In this document: positions 48,401 through 63,200 of the stretch, in pieces
Position numbering within the stretch: position 1 is the first letter of the stretch
Layout of the letters: each line of letters opens with the position of its first letter
NCBI GenBank assembly: GCA_932521035.1
Contig: OW051494.1
Span: forward strand, 10,836,001-10,900,000
Direction of reading: 5' to 3'
Length of the DNA stretch: 64,000 bases
DNA from: Oscheius dolichura
Taxonomy: Eukaryota > Nematoda > Chromadorea > Rhabditida > Rhabditidae
The notes under the pieces: generated by a model
What the model saw: only the letters and a program-made list of their open reading frames with translations
Told to the model about the DNA's origin: nothing
Databases searched by the model: none
Made by a program: the position numbers and the translations under genes

Positions 48401-51400
48401 ATGGATTCACTTTGTCCAAAAGTCGTATGGATGGATTCACTTTGTCCAAAAGTCGTATGGATGGATTCACTTTGCCCAAAAGTCGTATGGATGGATTCAC
48501 TTTGTCCAAAAGTCGTATGGATGGATTCACTTTGTCCAAAAGTCGTATGGATGGATTCACTTTGTCCAAAAGTCGTATGGATGGATTCACTTTGTCCAAA
48601 AGTCGTATGGATGGATTCACTTTGTCCAAAAGTCGTATGGATGGATTCAGTTTGTCCAAAAGTCGTATGGATGGATTCACTTTGTCCAAAAGTCGTATGG
48701 ATGGATTCAGTTTGTCCAAAAGTCGCATGGATGGATTCACTTTGTCCAAAAGTCGTATGGATGGATTCACTGGGAGTTTTTTACGGAACAGTTTGAGTTT
48801 TTTACGGAAGAGTTTGATGGATTCACTTTGTCCAAAAGTCGTATGGATGGATTCACTTTGTCCAAAAGTCGTATGGATGGATTCACTTTGCCCAAAAGTC
48901 GTATGGATGGATTCACTTTGTCCAAAAGTCGTATGGATGGATTCACTTTGTCCAAAAGTCGTATGGATGGATTCACTTTGTCGAAAAGTCGTATGGATGG
49001 ATTCACTTTGTCCAAAAGTCGTACGGATGGATTCACTTTGTCCAAAAGTCGTATGGATGGATTCACTTTGTCCAAAAGTCGTATGGATGGATTCACTTTG
49101 CCCAAAAGTCGTATGGATGGATTCACTTTGTCCAAAAGTCGTATGGATGGATTCACTTTGTCCAAAAGTCGTATGGATGGATTCACTTTGTCCAAAAGTC
49201 GCATGGATGGATTCACTTTGTCCAAAAGTCGTATGGATGGATTCACTTTGCCCAAAAGTCGTATGGATGGATTCACTTTGTCCAAAAGTCGTATGGATGG
49301 ATTCACTTTGTCCAAAAGTCGTATGGATGGATTCACTGGGAGTTTTTTACGGAACAGTTTGAGTTTTTTACGGAAGAGTTTGATGGATTCACTTTGTCCA
49401 AAAGTCGTATGGATGGATTCACTTTGTCCAAAAGTCGTATGGATGGATTCACTTTGTCCAAAAGTCGTATGGATGGATTCACTTTGCCCAAAAGTCGTAT
49501 GGATGGATTCACTTTGTCCAAAAGTCGTATGGATGGATTCACTTTGTCCAAAAGTCGCATGGATGGATTCACTTTGTCCAAAAGTCGTATGGATGGATTC
49601 AGTTTGTCCAAAAGTCGTATGGATGGATTCACTTTGTCCAAAAGTCGTATGGATGGATTCACTGGGAGTTTTTTACGGAAGAGCTTGAGTTTTTTACGGA
49701 AGAGTTTGATGGATTCACTTTGCCCAAAAGTCGTATGGATGGATTCACTTTGTCCAAAAGTCGTATGGATGGATTCACTTTGTCCAAAAGTCGTATGCAT
49801 GGATTCACTTTGTCCAAAAGTCGTATGGATGGATTCACTTTGTCCAAAAGTCGTATGGATGGATTCACTTTGTCCAAAAGTCGTATGGATGGATTCACTT
49901 TGCCCAAAAGTCGTATGGATGGATTCACTTTGTCCAAAAGTCGTATGGATGGATTCACTGGGAGTTTTTTACGGAAGAGCTTGAGTTTTTTACGGAAGAG
50001 TTTGATGGATTCACTTTGCCCAAAAGTCGTATGGATGGATTCACTTTGTCCAAAAGTCGTATGGATGGATTCACTGGGAGTTTTTTACGGAACAGTTTGA
50101 GTTTTTTACGGAAGAGTTTGATGGATTCACTTTGTCCAAAAGTCGTATGGATGGATTCACTTTGTCCAAAAGTCGTATGGATGGATTCACTTTGTCCAAA
50201 AGTCGTATGGATGGATTCACTTTGCCCAAAAGTCGTATGGATGGATTCACTTTGTCCAAAAGTCGTATGGATGGATTCACTTTGTCCAAAAGTCGTATGG
50301 ATGGATTCTCTTTGCCCAAAAGTCGTATGGATGGATTCACTTTGTCCAAAAGTCGTATGGATGGATTCACTTTGTCCAAAAGTCGTATGGATGGATTCAC
50401 TTTGCCCAAAAGTCGTATAGATGGATTCGCTTTGCCCAAAAGTCGTATGGATGCATTCACTTTGTCCAAAAGTCGTATGGATGGATTCACTTTGTCCAAA
50501 AGTCGTATGGATGGATTCAGTTTGTCCAAAAGTCGTATGGATGGATTCACTTTGTCCAAAAGTCGTATGGATGGATTCACTGGGAGTTTTTTACGGAAGA
50601 GCTTGAGTTTTTTACGGAAGAGCTTGAGTTTTTTACGGAAGAGTTTGATGGATTCACTTTGCCCAAAAGTCGTATGGATGGATTCACTTTGTCCAAAAGT
50701 CGTATGGATGGATTCACTTTGTCCAAAAGTCGTATGGATGGATTCACTTTGTCCAAAAGTCGTATGGATGGATTCACTTTGTCCAAAAGTCGTATGGATG
50801 GATTCACTTTGTCCAAAAGTCGTATGGATGGATTCACTTTGCCCAAAAGTCGTATGGATGGATTCACTTTGTCCAAAAGTCGTATGGATGGATTCACTTT
50901 GTCCAAAAGTCGTATGGATGGATTCACTTTGTCCAAAAGTCGTATGGATGGATTCACTTTGTCCAAAAGTCGTATGGATGGATTCACTTTGTCCAAAAGT
51001 CGTATGGATGGATTCAGTTTGTCCAAAAGTCGTATGGATGGATTCACTTTGTCCAAAAGTCGTATGGATGGATTCAGTTTGTCCAAAAGTCGCATGGATG
51101 GATTCACTTTGTCCAAAAGTCGTATGGATGGATTCACTGGGAGTTTTTTACGGAACAGTTTGAGTTTTTTACGGAAGAGTTTGATGGATTCACTTTGTCC
51201 AAAAGTCGTATGGATGGATTCACTTTGTCCAAAAGTCGTATGGATGGATTCACTTTGCCCAAAAGTCGTATGGATGGATTCACTTTGTCCAAAAGTCGTA
51301 TGGATGGATTCACTTTGTCCAAAAGTCGTATGGATGGATTCACTTTGCCCAAAAGTCGTATGGATGGATTCACTTTGTCCAAAAGTCGTATGGATGGATT

Positions 51401-54400
51401 CACTGGGAGTTTTTTACGGAAGAGCTTGAGTTTTTTACGGAAGAGTTTGATGGATTCACTTTGCCCAAAAGTCGTATGGATGGATTCACTTTGTCCAAAA
51501 GTCGTATGGATGGATTCACTGGGAGTTTTTTACGGAACAGTTTGAGTTTTTTACGGAAGAGTTTGATGGATTCACTTTGTCCAAAAGTCGTATGGATGGA
51601 TTCACTTTGTCCAAAAGTCGTATGGATGGATTCACTTTGTCCAAAAGTCGTATGGATGGATTCACTTTGCCCAAAAGTCGTATGGATGGATTCACTTTGT
51701 CCAAAAGTCGTATGGATGGATTCACTTTGTCCAAAAGTCGTATGGATGGATTCTCTTTGCCCAAAAGTCGTATGGATGGATTCACTTTGTCCAAAAGTCG
51801 TATGGATGGATTCACTTTGTCCAAAAGTCGTATGGATGGATTCACTTTGCCCAAAAGTCGTATAGATGGATTCGCTTTGCCCAAAAGTCGTATGGATGCA
51901 TTCACTTTGTCCAAAAGTCGTATGGATGGATTCACTTTGTCCAAAAGTCGTATGGATGGATTCAGTTTGTCCAAAAGTCGTATGGATGGATTCACTTTGT
52001 CCAAAAGTCGTATGGATGGATTCACTGGGAGTTTTTTACGGAAGAGCTTGAGTTTTTTACGGAAGAGCTTGAGTTTTTTACGGAAGAGTTTGATGGATTC
52101 ACTTTGCCCAAAAGTCGTATGGATGGATTCACTTTGTCCAAAAGTCGTATGGATGGATTCACTTTGTCCAAAAGTCGTATGGATGGATTCACTTTGTCCA
52201 AAAGTCGTATGGATGGATTCACTTTGTCCAAAAGTCGTATGGATGGATTCACTTTGTCCAAAAGTCGTATGGATGGATTCACTTTGCCCAAAAGTCGTAT
52301 GGATGGATTCACTTTGTCCAAAAGTCGTATGGATGGATTCACTTTGTCCAAAAGTCGTATGGATGGATTCACTTTGTCCAAAAGTCGTATGGATGGATTC
52401 AGTTTGTCCAAAAGTCGTATGGATGGATTCACTTTGTCCAAAAGTCGTATGGATGGATTCACTTTGTCCAAAAGTCGTATGGATGGATTCACTTTGCCCA
52501 AAAGTCGTATGGATGGATTCACTTTGTCCAAAAGTCGTATGGATGGATTCACTGGGAGTTTTTTACGGAAGAGCTTGAGTTTTTTACGGAAGAGTTTGAT
52601 GGATTCACTTTGCCCAAAAGTCGTATGGATGGATTCACTTTGTCCAAAAGTCGTATGGATGGATTCACTGGGAGTTTTTTACGGAACAGTTTGAGTTTTT
52701 TACGGAAGAGTTTGATGGATTCACTTTGTCCAAAAGTCGTATGGATGGATTCACTTTGTCCAAAAGTCGTATGGATGGATTCACTTTGTCCAAAAGTCGT
52801 ATGGATGGATTCACTTTGCCCAAAAGTCGTATGGATGGATTCACTTTGTCCAAAAGTCGTATGGATGGATTCACTTTGTCCAAAAGTCGTATGGATGGAT
52901 TCTCTTTGCCCAAAAGTCGTATGGATGGATTCACTTTGTCCAAAAGTCGTATGGATGGATTCACTTTGTCCAAAAGTCGTATGGATGGATTCACTTTGCC
53001 CAAAAGTCGTATAGATGGATTCGCTTTGCCCAAAAGTCGTATGGATGCATTCACTTTGTCCAAAAGTCGTATGGATGGATTCACTTTGTCCAAAAGTCGT
53101 ATGGATGGATTCAGTTTGTCCAAAAGTCGTATGGATGGATTCACTTTGTCCAAAAGTCGTATGGATGGATTCACTGGGAGTTTTTTACGGAAGAGCTTGA
53201 GTTTTTTACGGAAGAGCTTGAGTTTTTTACGGAAGAGTTTGATGGATTCACTTTGCCCAAAAGTCGTATGGATGGATTCACTTTGTCCAAAAGTCGTATG
53301 GATGGATTCACTTTGTCCAAAAGTCGTATGGATGGATTCACTTTGTCCAAAAGTCGTATGGATGGATTCACTTTGTCCAAAAGTCGTATGGATGGATTCA
53401 CTTTGTCCAAAAGTCGTATGGATGGATTCACTTTGCCCAAAAGTCGTATGGATGGATTCACTTTGTCCAAAAGTCGTATGGATGGATTCACTTTGTCCAA
53501 AAGTCGTATGGATGGATTCACTTTGTCCAAAAGTCGTATGGATGGATTCACTTTGTCCAAAAGTCGTATGGATGGATTCACTTTGTCCAAAAGTCGTATG
53601 GATGGATTCAGTTTGTCCAAAAGTCGTATGGATGGATTCACTTTGTCCAAAAGTCGTATGGATGGATTCAGTTTGTCCAAAAGTCGCATGGATGGATTCA
53701 CTTTGTCCAAAAGTCGTATGGATGGATTCACTGGGAGTTTTTTACGGAACAGTTTGAGTTTTTTACGGAAGAGTTTGATGGATTCACTTTGTCCAAAAGT
53801 CGTATGGATGGATTCACTTTGTCCAAAAGTCGTATGGATGGATTCACTTTGCCCAAAAGTCGTATGGATGGATTCACTTTGTCCAAAAGTCGTATGGATG
53901 GATTCACTTTGTCCAAAAGTCGTATGGATGGATTCACTTTGTCGAAAAGTCGTATGGATGGATTCACTTTATCCAAAAGTCGTACGGATGGATTCACTTT
54001 GTCCAAAAGTCGTATGGATGGATTCACTTTGTCCAAAAGTCGTATGGATGGATTCACTTTGCCCAAAAGTCGTATGGATGGATTCACTTTGTCCAAAAGT
54101 CGTATGGATGGATTCACTTTGTCCAAAAGTCGTATGGATGGATTCACTTTGTCCAAAAGTCGCATGGATGGATTCACTTTGTCCAAAAGTCGTATGGATG
54201 GATTCACTTTGCCCAAAAGTCGTATGGATGGATTCACTTTGTCCAAAAGTCGTATGGATGGATTCACTTTGTCCAAAAGTCGTATGGATGGATTCACTGG
54301 GAGTTTTTTACGGAACAGTTTGAGTTTTTTACGGAAGAGTTTGATGGATTCACTTTGTCCAAAAGTCGTATGGATGGATTCACTTTGTCCAAAAGTCGTA

Positions 54401-57400
54401 TGGATGGATTCACTTTGTCCAAAAGTCGTATGGATGGATTCACTTTGCCCAAAAGTCGTATGGATGGATTCACTTTGTCCAAAAGTCGTATGGATGGATT
54501 CACTTTGTCCAAAAGTCGCATGGATGGATTCACTTTGTCCAAAAGTCGTATGGATGGATTCAGTTTGTCCAAAAGTCGTATGGATGGATTCACTTTGTCC
54601 AAAAGTCGTATGGATGGATTCACTGGGAGTTTTTTACGGAAGAGCTTGAGTTTTTTACGGAAGAGTTTGATGGATTCACTTTGCCCAAAAGTCGTATGGA
54701 TGGATTCACTTTGTCCAAAAGTCGTATGGATGGATTCACTTTGTCCAAAAGTCGTATGCATGGATTCACTTTGTCCAAAAGTCGTATGGATGGATTCACT
54801 TTGTCCAAAAGTCGTATGGATGGATTCACTTTGTCCAAAAGTCGTATGGATGGATTCACTTTGCCCAAAAGTCGTATGGATGGATTCACTTTGTCCAAAA
54901 GTCGTATGGATGGATTCACTTTGTCCAAAAGTCGTATGGATGGATTCACTTTGTCCAAAAGTCGTATGGATGGATTCACTTTGTCCAAAAGTCGTATGGA
55001 TGGATTCACTTTGTCCAAAAGTCGTATGGATGGATTCACTTTGCCCAAAAGTCGTATGGATGGATTCACTTTGTCCAAAAGTCGTATGGATGGATTCACT
55101 TTGTCCAAAAGTCGTATGGATGGATTCACTTTGTCCAAAAGTCGTATGGATGGATTCACTTTGTCCAAAAGTCGTATGGATGGATTCACTTTGTCCAAAA
55201 GTCGTATGGATGGATTCACTTTGTCCAAAAGTCGTATGGATGGATTCACTTTGCCCAAAAGTCGTATGGATGGATTCACTTTGTCCAAAAGTCGTATGGA
55301 TGGATTCACTTTGTCCAAAAGTCGTATGGATGGATTCACTTTGTCCAAAAGTCGTATGGATGGATTCACTGGGAGTTTTTTACGGAACAGTTTGAGTTTT
55401 TTACGGAAGAGTTTGATGGATTCACTTTGTCCAAAAGTCGTATGGATGGATTCACTTTGTCCAAAAGTCGTATGGATGGATTCACTTTGTCCAAAAGTCG
55501 TATGGATGGATTCACTTTGTCCAAAAGTCGTATGGATGGATTCAGTTTGTCCAAAAGTCGTATGGATGGATTCACTTTGTCCAAAAGTCGTATGGATGGA
55601 TTCACTGGGAGTTTTTTACGGAAGAGCTTGAGTTTTTTACGGAAGAGCTTGAGTTTTTTACGGAAGAGTTTGATGGATTCACTTTGCCCAAAAGTCGTAT
55701 GGATGGATTCACTTTGTCCAAAAGTCGTATGGATGGATTCACTTTGTCCAAAAGTCGTATGGATGGATTCACTTTGTCCAAAAGTCGTATGGATGGATTC
55801 ACTTTGTCCAAAAGTCGTATGGATGGATTCACTTTGTCCAAAAGTCGTATGGATGGATTCACTTTGCCCAAAAGTCGTATGGATGGATTCACTTTGTCCA
55901 AAAGTCGTATGGATGGATTCACTTTGTCCAAAAGTCGTATGGATGGATTCACTTTGTCCAAAAGTCGTATGGATGGATTCACTTTGTCCAAAAGTCGTAT
56001 GGATGGATTCACTTTGTCCAAAAGTCGTATGGATGGATTCAGTTTGTCCAAAAGTCGTATGGATGGATTCACTTTGTCCAAAAGTCGTATGGATGGATTC
56101 AGTTTGTCCAAAAGTCGCATGGATGGATTCACTTTGTCCAAAAGTCGTATGGATGGATTCACTGGGAGTTTTTTACGGAACAGTTTGAGTTTTTTACGGA
56201 AGAGTTTGATGGATTCACTTTGTCCAAAAGTCGTATGGATGGATTCACTTTGTCCAAAAGTCGTATGGATGGATTCACTTTGCCCAAAAGTCGTATGGAT
56301 GGATTCACTTTGTCCAAAAGTCGTATGGATGGATTCACTTTGTCCAAAAGTCGTATGGATGGATTCACTTTGTCGAAAAGTCGTATGGATGGATTCACTT
56401 TGTCCAAAAGTCGTACGGATGGATTCACTTTGTCCAAAAGTCGTATGGATGGATTCACTTTGTCCAAAAGTCGTATGGATGGATTCACTTTGCCCAAAAG
56501 TCGTATGGATGGATTCACTTTGTCCAAAAGTCGTATGGATGGATTCACTTTGTCCAAAAGTCGTATGGATGGATTCACTTTGTCCAAAAGTCGCATGGAT
56601 GGATTCACTTTGTCCAAAAGTCGTATGGATGGATTCACTTTGCCCAAAAGTCGTATGGATGGATTCACTTTGTCCAAAAGTCGTATGGATGGATTCACTT
56701 TGTCCAAAAGTCGTATGGATGGATTCACTGGGAGTTTTTTACGGAACAGTTTGAGTTTTTTACGGAAGAGTTTGATGGATTCACTTTGTCCAAAAGTCGT
56801 ATGGATGGATTCACTTTGTCCAAAAGTCGTATGGATGGATTCACTTTGTCCAAAAGTCGTATGGATGGATTCACTTTGCCCAAAAGTCGTATGGATGGAT
56901 TCACTTTGTCCAAAAGTCGTATGGATGGATTCACTTTGTCCAAAAGTCGCATGGATGGATTCACTTTGTCCAAAAGTCGTATGGATGGATTCAGTTTGTC
57001 CAAAAGTCGTATGGATGGATTCACTTTGTCCAAAAGTCGTATGGATGGATTCACTGGGAGTTTTTTACGGAAGAGCTTGAGTTTTTTACGGAAGAGTTTG
57101 ATGGATTCACTTTGCCCAAAAGTCGTATGGATGGATTCACTTTGTCCAAAAGTCGTATGGATGGATTCACTTTGTCCAAAAGTCGTATGCATGGATTCAC
57201 TTTGTCCAAAAGTCGTATGGATGGATTCACTTTGTCCAAAAGTCGTATGGATGGATTCACTTTGTCCAAAAGTCGTATGGATGGATTCACTTTGCCCAAA
57301 AGTCGTATGGATGGATTCACTTTGTCCAAAAGTCGTATGGATGGATTCACTGGGAGTTTTTTACGGAAGAGCTTGAGTTTTTTACGGAAGAGTTTGATGG

Positions 57401-60260
57401 ATTCACTTTGCCCAAAAGTCGTATGGATGGATTCACTTTGTCCAAAAGTCGTATGGATGGATTCACTGGGAGTTTTTTACGGAACAGTTTGAGTTTTTTA
57501 CGGAAGAGTTTGATGGATTCACTTTGTCCAAAAGTCGTATGGATGGATTCACTTTGTCCAAAAGTCGTATGGATGGATTCACTTTGTCCAAAAGTCGTAT
57601 GGATGGATTCACTTTGCCCAAAAGTCGTATGGATGGATTCACTTTGTCCAAAAGTCGTATGGATGGATTCACTTTGTCCAAAAGTCGTATGGATGGATTC
57701 TCTTTGCCCAAAAGTCGTATGGATGGATTCACTTTGTCCAAAAGTCGTATGGATGGATTCACTTTGTCCAAAAGTCGTATGGATGGATTCACTTTGCCCA
57801 AAAGTCGTATAGATGGATTCGCTTTGCCCAAAAGTCGTATGGATGCATTCACTTTGTCCAAAAGTCGTATGGATGGATTCACTTTGTCCAAAAGTCGTAT
57901 GGATGGATTCACTTTGTCCAAAAGTCGTATGGATGGATTCACTTTGTCCAAAAGTCGTACGGATGGATTCACTTTGTCCAAAAGTCGTATGGATGGATTC
58001 ACTTTGTCCAAAAGTCGTATGGATGGATTCACTTTGCCCAAAAGTTGTATGGATGGATTCACTTTGCCCAAAAGTCGTATAGATGGATTCGCTTTGCCCA
58101 AAAGTCGTATGGATGCATTCACTTTGTCCAAAAGTCGTATGGATGGATTCACTTTGTCCAAAAGTCGTATGGATGGATTCACTTTGTCCAAAAGTCGTAT
58201 GGATGGATTCACTTTGTCCAAAAGTCGTACGGATGGATTCACTTTGTCCAAAAGTCGTATGGATGGATTCACTTTGTCCAAAAGTCGTATGGATGGATTC
58301 AGTTTGTCCAAAAGTCGCATGGATGGATTCACTTTGTCCAAAAGTCGTATGGATGGATTCACTGGGAGTTTTTTACGGAACAGTTTGAGTTTTTTACGGA
58401 AGAGTTTGATGGATTCACTTTGTCCAAAAGTCGTATGGATGGATTCACTTTGTCCAAAAGTCGTATGGATGGATTCACTTTGCCCAAAAGTCGTATGGAT
58501 GGATTCACTTTGTCCAAAAGTCGTATGGATGGATTCACTTTGTCCAAAAGTCGTATGGATGGATTCACTTTGTCGAAAAGTCGTATGGATGGATTCACTT
58601 TGTCCAAAAGTCGTACGGATGGATTCACTTTGTCCAAAAGTCGTATGGATGGATTCACTTTGTCCAAAAGTCGTATGGATGGATTCACTTTGCCCAAAAG
58701 TCGTATGGATGGATTCACTTTGTCCAAAAGTCGTATGGATGGATTCACTTTGTCCAAAAGTCGTATGGATGGATTCACTTTGTCCAAAAGTCGCATGGAT
58801 GGATTCACTTTGTCCAAAAGTCGTATGGATGGATTCACTTTGCCCAAAAGTCGTATGGATGGATTCACTTTGTCCAAAAGTCGTATGGATGGATTCACTT
58901 TGTCCAAAAGTCGTATGGATGGATTCACTGGGAGTTTTTTACGGAACAGTTTGAGTTTTTTACGGAAGAGTTTGATGGATTCACTTTGTCCAAAAGTCGT
59001 ATGGATGGATTCACTTTGTCCAAAAGTCGTATGGATGGATTCACTTTGTCCAAAAGTCGTATGGATGGATTCACTTTGCCCAAAAGTCGTATGGATGGAT
59101 TCACTTTGTCCAAAAGTCGTATGGATGGATTCACTTTGTCCAAAAGTCGCATGGATGGATTCACTTTGTCCAAAAGTCGTATGGATGGATTCAGTTTGTC
59201 CAAAAGTCGTATGGATGGATTCACTTTGTCCAAAAGTCGTATGGATGGATTCACTGGGAGTTTTTTACGGAAGAGCTTGAGTTTTTTACGGAAGAGTTTG
59301 ATGGATTCACTTTGCCCAAAAGTCGTATGGATGGATTCACTTTGTCCAAAAGTCGTATGGATGGATTCACTTTGTCCAAAAGTCGTATGCATGGATTCAC
59401 TTTGTCCAAAAGTCGTATGGATGGATTCACTTTGTCCAAAAGTCGTATGGATGGATTCACTTTGTCCAAAAGTCGTATGGATGGATTCACTTTGCCCAAA
59501 AGTCGTATGGATGGATTCACTTTGTCCAAAAGTCGTATGGATGGATTCACTGGGAGTTTTTTACGGAAGAGCTTGAGTTTTTTACGGAAGAGTTTGATGG
59601 ATTCACTTTGCCCAAAAGTCGTATGGATGGATTCACTTTGTCCAAAAGTCGTATGGATGGATTCACTGGGAGTTTTTTACGGAACAGTTTGAGTTTTTTA
59701 CGGAAGAGTTTGATGGATTCACTTTGTCCAAAAGTCGTATGGATGGATTCACTTTGTCCAAAAGTCGTATGGATGGATTCACTTTGTCCAAAAGTCGTAT
59801 GGATGGATTCACTTTGCCCAAAAGTCGTATGGATGGATTCACTTTGTCCAAAAGTCGTATGGATGGATTCACTTTGTCCAAAAGTCGTATGGATGGATTC
59901 TCTTTGCCCAAAAGTCGTATGGATGGATTCACTTTGTCCAAAAGTCGTATGGATGGATTCACTTTGTCCAAAAGTCGTATGGATGGATTCACTTTGCCCA
60001 AAAGTCGTATAGATGGATTCGCTTTGCCCAAAAGTCGTATGGATGCATTCACTTTGTCCAAAAGTCGTATGGATGGATTCACTTTGTCCAAAAGTCGTAT
60101 GGATGGATTCACTTTGTCCAAAAGTCGTATGGATGGATTCACTTTGTCCAAAAGTCGTACGGATGGATTCACTTTGTCCAAAAGTCGTATGGATGGATTC
60201 ACTTTGTCCAAAAGTCGTATGGATGGATTCACTTTGTCCAAAAGTCGTATGGATGGATTC
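45485..60260 (+). repeat. Satellite B domain 4, ggaagagctt-type spacers, several HORs
   Basis: Spacers lacking the ggaacagttt module become common, with two or three modules all reading ggaagag. New variants are gattcagttt, gtcgcatgg, tttgtcgaaaag and gtatgcatgg. Constant spacer offsets define HORs of 2,491 bp (45485 to 47976), 1,445 and 1,149 bp (50073, 51518, 52667), 2,431 bp (53173 to 55604) and 2,200 bp (57053 to 59253). The block 47976-50400 matches 55368-57790 at a 7,392-bp offset, so whole sets of HORs were copied together. Confidence 0.82.
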
Positions 60261-63200
60261 ACTGGGAGTTTTTTACGGAAGAGCTTGAGTTTTTTACGGA
60301 AGAGTTTGATGGATTCACTTTGCCCAAAAGTCGTATGGATGGATTCACTTTGTCCAAAAGTCGTATGGATGGATTCACTTTGTCCAAAAGTCGTATGCAT
60401 GGATTCACTTTGTCCAAAAGTCGTATGGATGGATTCACTTTGTCCAAAAGTCGTATGGATGGATTCACTTTGTCCAAAAGTCGTATGGATGGATTCACTT
60501 TGTCCAAAAGTCGTATGGATGGATTCACTTTGTCCAAAAGTCGTACGGATGGATTCACTTTGTCCAAAAGTCGTATGGATGGATTCACTTTGTCCAAAAG
60601 TCGTATGGATGGATTCACTTTGCCCAAAAGTTGTATGGATGGATTCACTTTGTCCAAAAGTCGTATGGATTTATTCACTTTGCCCAAAAGTCGTATGGAC
60701 TGATTCACTTTGTCCAAAAGTCGTATGGATGGATTCACTGGGAGTTTTTTACGGAACAGTTTGAGTTTTTTACGGAAGAGTTTGATGGATTCACTTTGCC
60801 CAAAAGTCGTATGGACTGATTCACTTTGCCCAAAAGTCGTATGGATGGATTCACTGGGAGTTTTTTACGGAACAGTTTGAGTTTTTTACGGAAGAGCTTG
60901 AGTTTTTTACGGAAGAGTTTGATGGATTCACTTTGTCCAAAAGTCGTATGGACTGATTCACTTTGTCCAAAAGTCGTATGGATGGATTCACTTTGTCCAA
61001 AAGTCGTATGGATGGATTCACTTTGTCCAAAAGTCGTATGGATGGATTCACTTTGTCCAAAAGTCGTATGGATGGATTCACTGGGAGTTTTTTACGGAAG
61101 AGCTTGAGTTTTTTACGGAAGAGTTTGATGAATTCACTTTGCACAAAAGTCGTATGGATGGATTCACTGGGAGTTTTTTACGGAAGAGCTTGAGTTTTTT
61201 ACGGAAGAGTTTGATGGATTCACTTTGTCCAAAAGCCGTATGGATGGATTCATTTTGCCCAAACGTCGTATGGATGGATTCACTTTGTCCAAAAGTCGTA
61301 TGGATGGATTCACTTTGCCCAAAAGTCGTATGGATGGATTCACTGGGAGTTTTTTACGGAACAGTTTGAGTTTTTTACGGAAGAGCTTGAGTTTTTTACG
61401 GAAGAGTTTGATGGATTCACTTTGTCCAAAAGTCGTATGGATTTATTCACTTTGCCCAAAAGTCGTATGGACTGATTCACTTTGTCCAAAAGCCGTATGG
61501 ATGGATTCATTTTGCCCAAACGTCGTATGGACTGATTCACTTTGTCCAAAAGTCGTATGGATGGATTCACTGGGAGTTTTTTACGGAACAGTTTGAGTTT
61601 TTTACGGAAGAGTTTGATGGATTCACTTTGTCCAAAAGTCGTATGGATTTATTCACTTTGCCCAAAAGTCGTATGGACTGATTCACTTTGTCCAAAAGTC
61701 GTATGGATGGATTCACTGGGAGTTTTTTACGGAACAGTTTGAGTTTTTTACGGAAGAGTTTGATGGATTCACTTTGCCCAAAAGTCGTATGGACTGATTC
61801 ACTTTGCCCAAAAGTCGTATGGATGGATTCACTGGGAGTTTTTTACGGAACAGTTTGAGTTTTTTACGGAAGAGCTTGAGTTTTTTACGGAAGAGTTTGA
61901 TGGATTCACTTTGTCCAAAAGTCGTATGGACTGATTCACTTTGTCCAAAAGTCGTATGGATGGATTCACTTTGTCCAAAAGTCGTATGGATGGATTCACT
62001 TTGTCCAAAAGTCGTATGGATGGATTCACTTTGTCCAAAAGTCGTATGGATGGATTCACTGGGAGTTTTTTACGGAAGAGCTTGAGTTTTTTACGGAAGA
62101 GTTTGATGAATTCACTTTGCACAAAAGTCGTATGGATGGATTCACTGGGAGTTTTTTACGGAAGAGCTTGAGTTTTTTACGGAAGAGTTTGATGGATTCA
62201 CTTTGTCCAAAAGCCGTATGGATGGATTCATTTTGTCCAAAAGTCGTATGGATGGATTCACTTTGTCCAAAAGTCGTATGGATGGATTCACTTTGTCCAA
62301 AAGTCGTATGGATGGATTCACTGGGAGTTTTTTACGGAAGAGCTTGAGTTTTTTACGGAAGAGTTTGATGAATTCACTTTGCACAAAAGTCGTATGGATG
62401 GATTCACTGGGAGTTTTTTACGGAAGAGCTTGAGTTTTTTACGGAAGAGTTTGATGGATTCACTTTGTCCAAAAGCCGTATGGATGGATTCATTTTGTCC
62501 AAAAGTCGTATGGATGGATTCACTTTGTCCAAAAGTCGCATGGATGGATTCACTTTGTCCAAAAGTCGTATGGATGGATTCACTTTGCCCAAAAGTCGTA
62601 TGGATGGATTCACTTTGTCCAAAAGTCGTATGGATGGATTCACTTTGTCCAAAAGTCGTATGGATGGATTCACTGGGAGTTTTTTACGGAACAGTTTGAG
62701 TTTTTTACGGAAGAGTTTGATGGATTCACTTTGTCCAAAAGTCGTATGGATGGATTCACTTTGTCCAAAAGTCGTATGGATGGATTCACTTTGTCCAAAA
62801 GTCGTATGGATGGATTCACTTTGCCCAAAAGTCGTATGGATGGATTCACTTTGTCCAAAAGTCGTATGGATGGATTCACTTTGTCCAAAAGTCGCATGGA
62901 TGGATTCACTTTGTCCAAAAGTCGTATGGATGGATTCAGTTTGTCCAAAAGTCGTATGGATGGATTCACTTTGTCCAAAAGTCGTATGGATGGATTCACT
63001 GGGAGTTTTTTACGGAAGAGCTTGAGTTTTTTACGGAAGAGTTTGATGGATTCACTTTGTCCAAAAGTCGTATGGACTGATTCACTTTGTCCAAAAGTCG
63101 TATGGATGGATTCACTTTGTCCAAAAGTCGTATGGATGGATTCACTTTGTCCAAAAGTCGTATGGATGGATTCACTTTGTCCAAAAGTCGTATGGATGGA

